IMG/VR virus record: IMGVR_UViG_3300020558_000039
Span: 1 to 21,918 of that record
DNA: 21,918 nucleotides
Source: a virus
Reading direction: 5' to 3' (one strand)
The translations under genes and the position numbers were made by a program. The notes beneath the pieces are model-generated. The model was not told where the DNA came from. It made no database searches and saw only the letters and a program-made list of their open reading frames with translations. This document shows, piece by piece, positions 1 through 7,448 of this stretch. The first letter of the stretch is position 1; every line of letters starts with the position of its first letter.

Positions 1-2
1 AG

Positions 3-209
3 ATCATTATATCTACTGCAAAGTCAATAAAAGAAAAAAATAACGGCAAATTTACAATGATTAATATTACAGAATTAGCTGATACTCTAGGGTTTCCTAG
101 AACACGAATTAAACCTTTAATAGAATATTTAGAAGAGTGTGGCTTTATAAAAGCTGGAACTTATGATAGACTAAGAATATCAATTAATTGGCAACCGACA
201 AAGATGTAA
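3..209 (+). CDS. C-terminal part of a winged-helix DNA-binding protein (5' end outside window)
   Basis: The frame is open from the first bases of the window to a TAA at 207-209, so this is the end of a gene that begins upstream. The last ~50 residues read as a winged helix: a helix (INITELADTLG), a turn, a recognition-type helix (PRTRIKPLIEYLEECGF), then a short wing (IKAGTYDRLRISI). This is the pattern of MarR/ArsR/replication-initiator-type DNA-binding domains; the specific family cannot be told from the fragment. It could be the tail of a transcriptional regulator or of a replication protein. It is followed after 36 bases by a small acidic gene on the same strand, so the two may share a transcript. 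Confidence 0.55.
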   Translation: MIISTAKSIKEKNNGKFTMINITELADTLGFPRTRIKPLIEYLEECGFIKAGTYDRLRISINWQPTKM

Positions 210-245
210 TTACTTCAAATTAAATTACACTCAAGACAAATAACA

Positions 246-473
246 ATGGACGCTAAACAAGTTCTTGCAGAGTTAATACAATCGGTCAACGAAATTGATT
301 TATACAATTTCTTATTACTTTATTCAAATATAGGAATTAAGAGTAAAAATGAAGTTTACGATGAAACCGATTATGGAGAAATTAGGCATGATCAAATCAA
401 TGCTTGGATTGATAAAGCTATAGAAGCGACTTACGAAAAATCAGAAAAAAATGACCGTCCTAATATTGAATAA
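246..473 (+). CDS. Small acidic hypothetical protein (75 aa)
   Basis: A 75-residue, strongly charged protein, unrecognised. The N-terminal half (residues 1-30) is predicted helical and hydrophobic (VLAELIQSVNEIDLYNFLLLYSNIG as a pattern of L/I/V), and the C-terminal half is rich in D, E, K and Y. There is no signal peptide or clear membrane segment. The upstream sequence lacks a strong Shine-Dalgarno motif. It lies between the end of a DNA-binding protein and nrdA, on the same strand, 47 bases before the nrdA start, so it is probably an early or middle accessory gene of the same unit. The reading frame and position support a real gene, but no function can be inferred. Confidence 0.55.
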   Translation: MDAKQVLAELIQSVNEIDLYNFLLLYSNIGIKSKNEVYDETDYGEIRHDQINAWIDKAIEATYEKSEKNDRPNIE

Positions 474-520
474 ACGCTAGGATTATTAAAGTAAAATTAA
501 AAATCTGTAGGAGTAAATAA

Positions 521-2773
521 ATGATTAATGTAATTCAGAGAAATGGAGAAACTCGACCCTTAGACATCACTAAAATTCGACGAGTAGTTGAATGGGCGTG
601 TGAAGGGTTAAAAGTTAATCCCCTCGCTTTAGAATCAGGATTAACTTCTCGATTACGAGATGGGATTACCACTAGAGAAATTCAAGACAATTTAGTCAAT
701 GTAGCTACACAATTGTTTTGTGTAGAAGAAACCGATTGGAAGTATGTAGCCGGAAGACTTCACATCTGGGGATTATGGAAAGATACAAGGATTAAAAGAG
801 AATTTGGCGGCTATTTATCTCGTACGGTTTTTAGAAGATTGGAAGGAACCGACTACGCTAAATATGTCCAGTGGCAAGTGGATAGGGGTGTTTATGATTC
901 AAAAATTACTGAAATCTATGACGAAAACGATTTAAAGATTGCGGGGGATTGGATATACCCAGAATACGATAAAGATTTTGACTACGCTGGTGCAATCATG
1001 TTGTCAGAGAGGTATTTGCTTGATTGTGAATTACCTCAAGAGGCTTTCCTGGCTTGCGCTTTATTGCTTGCGAGCGTAGAGGAAAACCCAGAGAATAGAT
1101 TAAGAATTGCGTTTCAAATTTACTTAGCTATAGCTCAAAGAAAAATCTCTTTAGCTACTCCAATTTTAGGCAATCTAAGAACCCCTAATGGTTCCTTGAG
1201 TAGTTGCTTCATCGTAGCAATGGAAGACAATCTAGAGAGTATTTTTAGCGAGATTACTAATACTGCTCGCATCTCTAAGAATGGCGGCGGTGTTGGGGTA
1301 AATGTAAGTAGAATCCGTGCCACTGGTAGCTGGGTAATGGGGAAAGCTAATGCTTCCGGGGGGATTATACCCTGGATTAAATTACTCAACGATACAGCTA
1401 TTGCAGTCAATCAAGGGGGGAGACGCGCCGGGGCTGTCACTGTTGGGGTTGATATTTGGCATCTAGATGTGCCAGAATTTTTAGAAATGCAGACAGAAAA
1501 CGGTGATCAAAGACGTAAAGCTTATGATGTTTTCCCCCAATTAGTTATTCCCGACGAATTTATGCGTCGGGTAGTAGATAAAGACGAGTGGACATTAGTT
1601 GATCCTTATGAGGTTCGGGCAAAACTAGGGATAGAATTAGCAGAATTATGGGGTGAAAAATTTGAAGATGCTTACAAATTAATTGAAGATAATCTAGGGA
1701 CAGAAATTACTCTCTACAGAAAAGTTAACGCTAGGGAGTTATTTAAAGATGTTATGCGCTCTCAAGTCGAGACAGGTATGCCCTATCTTGCTTTTAAAGA
1801 TACCATTAATCGGGCTAATCCTAATAAACACGACGGGTACATCCCTCAAGTTAATTTGTGCTGTGAGAGCTTCTCTAATGTCACACCGGGTAAAACAGCC
1901 CATTGCTGTAATTTAGTTAGTCTTAATTTAGCCAACATTGACACTCTTACTAATTTAGCGGAAATGTGTCATCTTGCTGTTAGAGTGCTTGACAATACAA
2001 TCGACTTGACTTGTCCCCCGATTGGTGAAGCCAAAACACATAATGACCGTTATCGCACTATCGGAGTTGGGGTTATGGGATTAGCTGACTGGTTAGCTAA
2101 ACAAAAATTATTTTATAAAGACTTTAAATCTATCAATGATTTATTTGAAAGAATTAGCTATTATTGTACTCACGCTTCGATGAGATTGGCTAAAGAACGC
2201 GGTGCTTATCAAGCTTTTTCCAGCAGTGAATGGAGTCAGGGTAAATTACTAGGGGCTAAACCATTAGAATGGTTCAACGTAAATTCTGATAATACCTATA
2301 ATTGGCATCAATTAGCCAAAAGTATTCAACAATTTGGCATTAGAAATTCCCATATTACTGCTGTAGCTCCCAACACTACTTCTTCCTTAATTCAAGGTTG
2401 CACTGCCAGTGTTTTGCCCGTTTTTAAGCGGGTATTTACAGAAAAGAACTCAAAGGGTGCTATCCCTAATTGCCCTCCTTTTATTAAGGATTTCTTTTGG
2501 TATTACCAAGAGAATCAAAATCTTGATCAAAAGATTGTCGTTCAAGCGATTGCTGAAATGCAAAAATGGATTGATACAGGGATTTCTATGGAATTACTAT
2601 TCAATCTTAATCAGGGAGTTTATTTTCCCGACGAACCTAACCGCGTATTAACAGTTAAAGAAATTTACGAAACTCTAGTTTTAGCGTGGGAATCAGAATG
2701 TAAGGCAGTCTATTATGTGCGGACTGTTCAAAAGGATAACTTTAAAGATAGCTGTTCTAGTTGTGCTAATTAA
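521..2773 (+). CDS. nrdA: Ribonucleoside-diphosphate reductase, large (alpha) subunit, with N-terminal ATP cone
   Basis: Catalytic subunit of class I ribonucleotide reductase, which reduces ribonucleotides to deoxyribonucleotides for viral DNA synthesis. Residues 1-90 form an ATP-cone regulatory domain (VIQRNGETRPLDITKI). The ten-stranded barrel follows, with the redox Cys in LSSCF (C229), the radical-site motif NLCCE (N445, C447, E449), the second redox Cys before Asn in HCCN (C463), the APNTTSS phosphate-binding stretch (616-622), the tandem tyrosines Y731-Y732 of the radical-transfer path, and a C-terminal CxxC pair (C745, C748) that would re-reduce the active site. At 750 residues it is of normal length. 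An AGGAG ribosome-binding site lies about 7 bases before the ATG. nrdB is about 730 bases downstream on the same strand, separated by three small genes. All catalytic residues I could place are present, so it should be active. Confidence 0.97.
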   Translation: MINVIQRNGETRPLDITKIRRVVEWACEGLKVNPLALESGLTSRLRDGITTREIQDNLVNVATQLFCVEETDWKYVAGRLHIWGLWKDTRIKREFGGYLSRTVFRRLEGTDYAKYVQWQVDRGVYDSKITEIYDENDLKIAGDWIYPEYDKDFDYAGAIMLSERYLLDCELPQEAFLACALLLASVEENPENRLRIAFQIYLAIAQRKISLATPILGNLRTPNGSLSSCFIVAMEDNLESIFSEITNTARISKNGGGVGVNVSRIRATGSWVMGKANASGGIIPWIKLLNDTAIAVNQGGRRAGAVTVGVDIWHLDVPEFLEMQTENGDQRRKAYDVFPQLVIPDEFMRRVVDKDEWTLVDPYEVRAKLGIELAELWGEKFEDAYKLIEDNLGTEITLYRKVNARELFKDVMRSQVETGMPYLAFKDTINRANPNKHDGYIPQVNLCCESFSNVTPGKTAHCCNLVSLNLANIDTLTNLAEMCHLAVRVLDNTIDLTCPPIGEAKTHNDRYRTIGVGVMGLADWLAKQKLFYKDFKSINDLFERISYYCTHASMRLAKERGAYQAFSSSEWSQGKLLGAKPLEWFNVNSDNTYNWHQLAKSIQQFGIRNSHITAVAPNTTSSLIQGCTASVLPVFKRVFTEKNSKGAIPNCPPFIKDFFWYYQENQNLDQKIVVQAIAEMQKWIDTGISMELLFNLNQGVYFPDEPNRVLTVKEIYETLVLAWESECKAVYYVRTVQKDNFKDSCSSCAN

Positions 2774-2775
2774 CT

Positions 2776-2916
2776 ATGAATATTACCTCTAATGTTATTA
2801 ATGTCATTTTATGTATTGTGCTAATTGTTTTTTTTGATCGTGTTCTATACAATTGGTTTTTTGTTGGATTCACCGAAACTTTCAAAGATTTTATCAATAC
2901 TCGAAAAAATAAATAA
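2776..2916 (+). CDS. 46-aa single-pass membrane protein between nrdA and nrdB
   Basis: A 46-codon frame starting 2 bases after the nrdA stop. Residues 2-22 are a continuous hydrophobic run (VINVILCIVLIVFF), followed by an aromatic stretch (YNWFFVGF) and a short Lys/Arg/Asn-rich tail (NTRKNK). This reads as a one-pass membrane protein with a cytoplasmic positive tail. Spacing to nrdA suggests translation coupled to nrdA termination; no separate Shine-Dalgarno is obvious because the start sits against the nrdA stop. It is unrecognised. Its placement inside a reductase operon next to another predicted membrane protein is the main reason for calling it rather than leaving a gap. Confidence 0.5.
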   Translation: MNITSNVINVILCIVLIVFFDRVLYNWFFVGFTETFKDFINTRKNK

Positions 2917-2921
2917 TCATT

Positions 2922-3212
2922 ATGGCAATAATAATTATTAACTTTCTAGCAACTATTGTATTAAGTATATTTTTACTTTACACTGCTTTAATTTTTGCTG
3001 TTGTCGTGTGTAGAGTGTTTTTTAGATTTAAGACCAATTTAATCTACACAGTTAAACAACTCAAATACTATTCAACAGCTGAATATAATCGGATTAGTTC
3101 TTGTAAATATTATAATCCTGAAACCCATAAAGATTTTAATCTGAAATGTAGTGTAAATCCCTCTATTTCTTGTGTACAATGTAGAGACTGGGAACCTTCA
3201 GATAAACCATGA
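2922..3212 (+). CDS. Membrane-anchored Cys-rich small protein, DUF6464-like
   Basis: 96 residues. Residues 3-32 are a transmembrane helix of I/L/V/A/F. The C-terminal ~40 residues carry five cysteines in the pattern C-K-Y-Y-N ... KCSVNP ... C-V-Q-C-R-D-W-E. That C...N...CxVNP...CxxCRD(W/Y)E arrangement resembles what I recall of cyanobacterial DUF6464 proteins, which end in a similar Cys-rich motif; this is from memory, not a search. The cysteines could bind a metal or form disulfides. It starts 5 bases after the previous small membrane gene, and its TGA stop overlaps the ATG of the next gene (ATGA), so the genes are co-transcribed with nrdA and nrdB. A role tied to nucleotide reduction is possible but not shown. 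Confidence 0.65.
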   Translation: MAIIIINFLATIVLSIFLLYTALIFAVVVCRVFFRFKTNLIYTVKQLKYYSTAEYNRISSCKYYNPETHKDFNLKCSVNPSISCVQCRDWEPSDKP

Positions 3213-3481
3213 TTTCAATAATTAAAAGAATCATAATCGCTCACAAATGGCGTTCATCTAATAAGATGATTAGTACAGCTATTGTTTTTAAAGATAGCTT
3301 AATCGTTTTTGATTGCAATTTAAATTTATTTCAGATTCCGTTTAGTTCTCTGTCAGCACTAAAAAGAATCGAAATATCCGACCAATCAAGATTTACTATT
3401 CCAGAAGACGGCAGCTATATTCACTGGAAAAAATACGACATACATCTTGACCTAGAAGCTTTTAAATCAATCTTCAGATAA
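3209..3481 (+). CDS. Small protein resembling DUF2442
   Basis: 90 residues. The C-terminal segment (IPEDGSYIHWKKYDIHLDLEAF as a pattern) resembles the end of DUF2442-type proteins, where a G-x-x-I-H-W segment is followed by a D-x-D/H-L-D motif. Known DUF2442 proteins are small, are often encoded beside toxin-like DUF4160 partners or phage genes, and may bind DNA; that link is family knowledge and the assignment here is tentative. The ATG at 3209 overlaps the stop of the preceding gene by 4 bases, which supports that start. An internal Met at residue 20 is an alternative. No DUF4160 partner is visible. nrdB begins 17 bases downstream. Confidence 0.6.
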   Translation: MISIIKRIIIAHKWRSSNKMISTAIVFKDSLIVFDCNLNLFQIPFSSLSALKRIEISDQSRFTIPEDGSYIHWKKYDIHLDLEAFKSIFR

Positions 3482-3498
3482 TTTACTCAATCAAAACT

Positions 3499-4566
3499 AT
3501 GACATCAGCAAATCTTGACAATAAAATGCCCATTTCCCCGATCTTCAATCCATCGGGGGATGATGCGACTGAAACTCGATCTATCTGGTTTGGTAACACT
3601 ACCAACCTAATGCAATTAAATGATGTCCGCTACGCTTGGGCTGTAAGTTTGTATCAACAAATGCGTGAGAATTTTTGGATCCCGCAAAAAATAGATATTA
3701 CTCAAGATATAACTGACTATAATAACTTAACCCTTGATGAAAGACGCGCTTATGATGGTATTTTATCCTATCTAACTTTTCTTGATTCTGTACAAACCTG
3801 TAACATTCCTCACTTAAAATCTTGCGTCACAGCCCCAGAGATCAGCCTTTGTATGGCAGAACAAATCTCTCAAGAGGCTATGCACAATCAAAGTTATCAA
3901 TACTTGATTGAGACTATTATTCCCTCAAACAAAAGGGCTGAAATTTATGATTTATGGCGCACCGATAAAATTCTTAGAAATCGCTGTGAATTTATTGCTA
4001 GTTCTTATCAAAAATATATTGACAGCCCAACACAGAGTAATTATTTTGGTTCTCTGTGTTCTAATTATATTCTAGAAGGACTGTATTTCTATAATGGGTT
4101 CCAGTATTTTTATAATCTAGCTTCTAGACATCTAATGGCTGGAAGTGCCGATATTTTTAGGATGATTAATCGAGATGAGTTAAGTCACGTCCGATTGTAT
4201 CAAAAATTAATTGTGGAAGCATTGCAATTATTCCCGAAAGAGTCAATTAAAAAAGGTATAGCAAGTTCTTTCTTGGAGGCTGTTAATCAAGAAATTAATT
4301 GGTCCAACCATATTATCGGTAATCAAATACTGGGCATTACTGAAGAAAGTATAGATCACTATACTAAATACCTTGCCAATATTCGACTAAAAGCCATCGG
4401 CTTAAATCCAATTTTTACCGAGGACAAATACAAAAAATCTCCCTATTCCCATTTAGAGAAATTCTCTGATACTCAAGGGGAAGGTCACACTAAGTCAAAC
4501 TTTTTTGAAGCAACTGTTACCAGTTATGTTATGTCTTCTGGCTTAACGGGATGGGATGATATTTAA
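3499..4566 (+). CDS. nrdB: Ribonucleoside-diphosphate reductase, small (beta, radical-generating) subunit
   Basis: Ferritin-like di-metal subunit that generates the tyrosyl radical for NrdA. The metal ligands are all visible: D96 (TFLDSVQ), E126 and H129 (SQEAMH), E193 (ILEGLYFY), E227 and H230 (NRDELSH). The radical tyrosine is Y133, in the expected position four residues after H129 (ExxHxxxY). So this is a Tyr-radical class I subunit rather than a Phe or Val variant. Length 355 is normal. The C-terminal residues (SSGLTGWDDI) should dock onto NrdA. No strong Shine-Dalgarno precedes the ATG, and expression probably depends on the nrdA transcript. The last 38 bases overlap, on the opposite strand, the end of a tail-gene fragment, so the two units converge here. 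Confidence 0.96.
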   Translation: MTSANLDNKMPISPIFNPSGDDATETRSIWFGNTTNLMQLNDVRYAWAVSLYQQMRENFWIPQKIDITQDITDYNNLTLDERRAYDGILSYLTFLDSVQTCNIPHLKSCVTAPEISLCMAEQISQEAMHNQSYQYLIETIIPSNKRAEIYDLWRTDKILRNRCEFIASSYQKYIDSPTQSNYFGSLCSNYILEGLYFYNGFQYFYNLASRHLMAGSADIFRMINRDELSHVRLYQKLIVEALQLFPKESIKKGIASSFLEAVNQEINWSNHIIGNQILGITEESIDHYTKYLANIRLKAIGLNPIFTEDKYKKSPYSHLEKFSDTQGEGHTKSNFFEATVTSYVMSSGLTGWDDI

Positions 4567-4714
4567 CAGCATCGCTCGATAAGACAGAAAGCCGTTGATG
4601 CCACCTTTTTTTCGGTTGTGCTAAAAGGTGGTTATTATTGCCACTCTTGTCTTGCCATGTGATCAATTCTGCTGGTGGAATACTAATTCCAGCCAAGTAT
4701 TTTCTGTAATTCAA
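4529..4714 (-). pseudogene. LamG-like tail module fragment (61 aa, TTG start), possibly still translated
   Basis: This minus-strand frame contains LITWQDKSGNNNHLL, which matches the SRWNDLSGQNNHLI segment of the complete gene just upstream in the same operon (W-x-D-x-SG-x-NNHL). Only this short middle part of the module is present. The N-terminal strand motif (LWTP...WWDA) and everything after the NNHL region are missing. The frame begins with TTG, preceded by GGAG about 8 bases away, so it may be translated, but it looks like the remnant of a duplicated or replaced receptor-binding module. Its 3' end overlaps the end of nrdB antisense. It could instead be a small real tail protein. Confidence 0.5.
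4601..4631. terminator. 9-bp hairpin between convergent nrdB and tail units
   Basis: CCACCTTTT pairs perfectly with AAAAGGTGG across a 13-base loop, 35 bases past the nrdB stop and inside the last tail-operon fragment. It sits where transcripts from both sides should end. It lacks a clean T-tract after the stem on either strand, so a terminator role is inferred from position only. Confidence 0.3.
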
Positions 4715-4751
4715 TTTAAATTCTCCAAATATTTTCTGATTTTATTTTACC

Positions 4752-5528
4752 TTAAATATCAGAAACAAGAGGTGGACGATTTTTAAAAGGGTGATCTGTA
4801 ATCAACCTTGAAAGTAAAAGCCCCTGCCATCGATGTGCGAAATAACCTTCTATCTTCTGAATATCTGGTATTGTCCAATTCGTAAAAATTACTATTTCAG
4901 TAAAGCGAGAAGTGGATGCAAAAAGATTATTATCGCGCTGACCCAAGCATAGCACAGACGTAATATTGTCTTGGCGAGCGGGCGTAGCTTGTACGGCTCT
5001 CCCGTTTAGGTGCGCTCGCGTCACGTTGTTGCCGCTCTCCCCGTAAGCTCCGCCGATAATGCAATTATCATAAAAAGATTGGGGTGTACCAATCGGCGTA
5101 TCGGCATACGGACCCGTGTCGTTGTTGATGGCTCTTATTGATCCATTAAAAGACAAATGAAGTTCTTGGCAGTTAGAATTAGTTCCATCATTTCTTGACC
5201 AAGCAAATGGAGGCAGAGAATTATTATTTGGATATCCAAAAACGGCAAAAATCGCTATATTTTGTGGTAAGACATTAGTTGTTAATAAAGAGTCATTTAC
5301 TCCATCAAGAGCAACACAAGGTCGTCCTGCAAAAGTGTCATTAATAGGTCGTTTTCCTGCTGTTGGTTGAATCAAATGATTGTTTTGTCCGCTCAAATCA
5401 TTCCATCGTGATACAGCATTATCGACGAGAGTAATAGTTCCACTAAGAGAGGCATCCCACCAACCCAATAATTTAATACCAAGATTAGTAGGTGTCCATA
5501 ATGGGGGACTGGCATTAATTATTAGCAT
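4752..5528 (-). CDS. Tail fibre/receptor-binding protein with LamG (concanavalin-like) domain
   Basis: 258 residues with the layout of LamG/pectate-binding-type beta-sandwich domains found at the ends of phage fibres: LWTP..LG.KLLGWWDAS (9-26), a W-x-D-L-SGQNNHLIQ motif (~42-54), a RPxxxxxFAGRPCVALDGVNDSL stretch typical of the strand that packs the ligand face, and a C-terminal strand (FTEIVIFTNW..PDIQKIEGYFAHRW) common to this fold. It probably contacts the host surface. It starts 8 bases after the stop of the preceding fragment on the same strand, with a weak ribosome-binding site, so it is translated from the tail operon mRNA. Partial copies of the same module flank it on both sides, at 5537-5767 and 4529-4714. 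Confidence 0.8.
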   Translation of the reverse strand: MLIINASPPLWTPTNLGIKLLGWWDASLSGTITLVDNAVSRWNDLSGQNNHLIQPTAGKRPINDTFAGRPCVALDGVNDSLLTTNVLPQNIAIFAVFGYPNNNSLPPFAWSRNDGTNSNCQELHLSFNGSIRAINNDTGPYADTPIGTPQSFYDNCIIGGAYGESGNNVTRAHLNGRAVQATPARQDNITSVLCLGQRDNNLFASTSRFTEIVIFTNWTIPDIQKIEGYFAHRWQGLLLSRLITDHPFKNRPPLVSDI

Positions 5529-5536
5529 TTTTAAAA

Positions 5537-5767
5537 TTACAGACCTTTAAAAATCGCTATCAGATTAATTACTGCTTTTCTAAAGAAAGCAAATACTTTT
5601 TGTAGAAAATGCTGATTACTTCCACCTTTTAAGATAAAAATACTATTATTTTTATCGCAACCAAAAGTAGTATTATCAGTAGCGTCAAACCAGAGATAAA
5701 GTCTTTTAGATTTTAGTTCTACTGGTGTCCACAATTGCGATTCTTGTGATTTTTTAGATTCAAACAT
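5537..5767 (-). CDS. Short tail protein carrying only the N-terminal LamG motif (possible truncated duplicate)
   Basis: 76 residues. QLWTPVELKSKRLYLWFDAT aligns with PLWTPTNLGIKLLGWWDAS of the following gene, and SNQHFLQ with QNNHLIQ. After that the sequence diverges into a hydrophobic basic tail (VFAFFRKAVINLIAIF) and stops, where the neighbour continues for about 200 residues. A good TAGGAG ribosome-binding site precedes the ATG, so it is probably translated. It may be a decayed duplicate of the LamG protein, or a real short adaptor with a membrane-active C-terminus. Its place between the 144-aa structural gene and the complete LamG gene puts it in the tail operon. Confidence 0.6.
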   Translation of the reverse strand: MFESKKSQESQLWTPVELKSKRLYLWFDATDNTTFGCDKNNSIFILKGGSNQHFLQKVFAFFRKAVINLIAIFKGL

Positions 5768-5786
5768 AACAAAACTCCTACAAGAC

Positions 5787-6221
5787 CTAATTATTAAAAA
5801 CCGCAGACACTTTGAGAATATTTTGATTCAACAATTGAGCCAACAGATTTTCGTCGTTGAATTGTTCTGTCACTGCCTGCAAAATATCCGATTCAGAAAT
5901 CGGATTTAATTTATCTCCAATATTAATAGAAAGCGCAAGTCTTGGAGCTTCCCCAAACACTGCTGCCGTCATTCCCAATTTAGCTACATTCAGCTTGACA
6001 TAAGGATTAAAAACGATCATTTCTGATAAAATCCTTTTGTAAACATAAAATCGGACAGATTCATCATCGATTAAATTAGGCTTGATTTCACTATTAAAAA
6101 AAGCTGAATTAGTTGACATTTCATTGAAAGACCCAGATACATTTGTTAGCGCAATTTGGTATCTTTCAATATATTCGGGACTATTTAAAAATAAGCTTTG
6201 AGCAGTTAAACTATTAGGCAT
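5787..6221 (-). CDS. Hypothetical tail-cluster protein (144 aa)
   Basis: 144 residues with no recognised family. It has mixed alpha/beta content, no signal peptide and no membrane segment. The ATG at 6221 directly abuts the stop of the upstream 136-aa gene, and no independent Shine-Dalgarno is visible, which indicates coupled translation. Coding is supported by the continuous tail operon on this strand. The coding strand contains an 8-bp perfect hairpin with a 4-base loop (arms at 5886-5893 and 5898-5905), one of several such hairpins inside genes of this window. A structural or assembly role is inferred from context only. Confidence 0.7.
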   Translation of the reverse strand: MPNSLTAQSLFLNSPEYIERYQIALTNVSGSFNEMSTNSAFFNSEIKPNLIDDESVRFYVYKRILSEMIVFNPYVKLNVAKLGMTAAVFGEAPRLALSINIGDKLNPISESDILQAVTEQFNDENLLAQLLNQNILKVSAVFNN

Positions 6222-6632
6222 TTAAGTTAGCGACGGTGTTTCGCGAAAAATTAACAAAAAAGGGATACTCAATGGTCCACCAGTAACGCTGGTAATATCG
6301 AATCGAATTTCTTGAGCAGTAGTAATAATTTGTCCTTGTCCGGATACTGTAAAATTAGCCCGGGCAGTAGTAAGAGATAGGCTAGATAGTCCTGGTATTG
6401 CCCCAAAAGAAGCACCACTGCCAAAGCTAAAAGTTATTGTAGCACTTCCCGCAGAAGTACGTAAGTTTCGCACTTCTAAAAGAGTAATTTCTCTTAGAAA
6501 AGAAGTAACAGGAATCTGCTGTGCAGCAGAAATGTTCGTAATAGTTACTATCTCGCTTTGCAACCGAGTAGAAACCCATCGGGCTGTAGCGATCGAATCT
6601 AAAGTGTCAGTAGGACCGAGAAATTCTTTCAC
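6222..6632 (-). CDS. Beta-rich tail structural protein (136 aa, GTG start)
   Basis: 136 residues dominated by Ser, Thr, Gly, Ile and Val in alternating patterns (GSATITFSFGSGASFGAIPG, LSLTTARANFTVSGQGQIIT), as in beta-sandwich or beta-helical virion proteins. It begins with GTG at 6632, four bases after the TAG of the upstream fibre gene. There is no in-frame ATG downstream, so GTG is the only plausible start. It ends directly at the ATG of the next gene. The family is not recognised, and it is likely a small fibre or baseplate-associated component. Confidence 0.75.
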   Translation of the reverse strand: MKEFLGPTDTLDSIATARWVSTRLQSEIVTITNISAAQQIPVTSFLREITLLEVRNLRTSAGSATITFSFGSGASFGAIPGLSSLSLTTARANFTVSGQGQIITTAQEIRFDITSVTGGPLSIPFLLIFRETPSLT

Positions 6633-6636
6633 AATA

Positions 6637-7446
6637 CTAAGCTAGTAATTTGGCTACAAATCCATTCACAGGAGGTACTGCTGTAGAGGCAAAAGTTAGA
6701 CGGATTGAAGTATTACTCAATCGTTCCGTAAAAACTCCTACAGTATCTCTATTACCGCTATTGCGAATTACTTCTACGCTGGGATTAGTATCAGTCAGCG
6801 TATGTGTGATCACAAACACCGTATTAGTGCCATCTCCAAAAGGATTAGTAGTTACTGATCGCCGTCTTCCGGACCAACTGGCAAGCAAAGAAGGGGTGAC
6901 ATATTTGGCTGTGTCTGTTCCCGTTTCTAATTCGGCTAAAGTAGCACGCTGTACTTTACCTGCTGTGGTTTCACTTGCGTCAGGAACTCCGGCCCCATGA
7001 ACTTGCCAGATTATAGGAGAAGTTCCCAAAGTCACGGATTGAGTAATCTGCCTGTAAGTCACGCCCTCATCGTTATTCCCACTACCAGAGGCAACAGTTA
7101 CAATCGCGTTTCTGAGTTCGGCTCCTGTACTAGCGTCAGCAGTGCGGGTAGCTGCAACAGAAGCTCCGTTCCAATTATAAAGTCCGTTCTCTGTGTTATT
7201 AGTTTGATTTGCTGCAATAAAGCGAGAATTGGCTAAACTCATAGTTACCCCACCAATTGTCGAGCCAGGAGCATTTAAATTGATATTTGATGGGGCAGAA
7301 GCAAATACTGCGTCCTTGTAATCAAACCCTTCCAGAAGAGCATTTAAAGTACCAAAATTGACCAAATCGTTAGGATTTTCTGGGGCAACAGAAGCCCGAA
7401 TTTTTCCTTTAAATTCAGTGTCAGACCAAAATTCAATAAAAGTCAT
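6637..7446 (-). CDS. Tail fibre protein with phage-fibre repeat segment
   Basis: 269 residues. The start (FIEFWSDTEFKGKIRASVAPENPNDLVNFG as a region) resembles the attachment end of fibre proteins. Residues ~60-150 are the Gly/Asn/Thr-rich fibre shaft seen in many phages, with the NGLYNWNGASVAATRTADAS type of segment. Then DASETTAGKVQRATLAELETG followed by DTAKYVTPSLLAS matches the common phage fibre motif A-T-E-x-x-x-G-x-x-x-x-A-T-x-A-E-x-x-x-G-T-D-x-x-K-x-V-T-P. The C-terminal domain (~195-269) is a separate beta domain, probably for binding. A GAGG ribosome-binding site lies about 7 bases before the ATG, and the gap to the upstream gene is two bases. Confidence 0.85.
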   Translation of the reverse strand: MTFIEFWSDTEFKGKIRASVAPENPNDLVNFGTLNALLEGFDYKDAVFASAPSNINLNAPGSTIGGVTMSLANSRFIAANQTNNTENGLYNWNGASVAATRTADASTGAELRNAIVTVASGSGNNDEGVTYRQITQSVTLGTSPIIWQVHGAGVPDASETTAGKVQRATLAELETGTDTAKYVTPSLLASWSGRRRSVTTNPFGDGTNTVFVITHTLTDTNPSVEVIRNSGNRDTVGVFTERLSNTSIRLTFASTAVPPVNGFVAKLLA

Positions 7447-7448
7447 AA

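Noticed and set aside
1135-1410. Minus-strand frame inside nrdA
   Set aside because: Antisense to a conserved enzyme with all active-site residues.
4529-5767. Diversity-generating retroelement acting on the tail gene
   Set aside because: No reverse transcriptase, template repeat or adenine-biased variable repeat is visible; the partial copies differ too much.
6650-7236. Two plus-strand frames inside the tail fibre gene
   Set aside because: Antisense to a well-supported fibre protein with recognised motifs; they arise from its Thr/Ala/Ser-rich coding.
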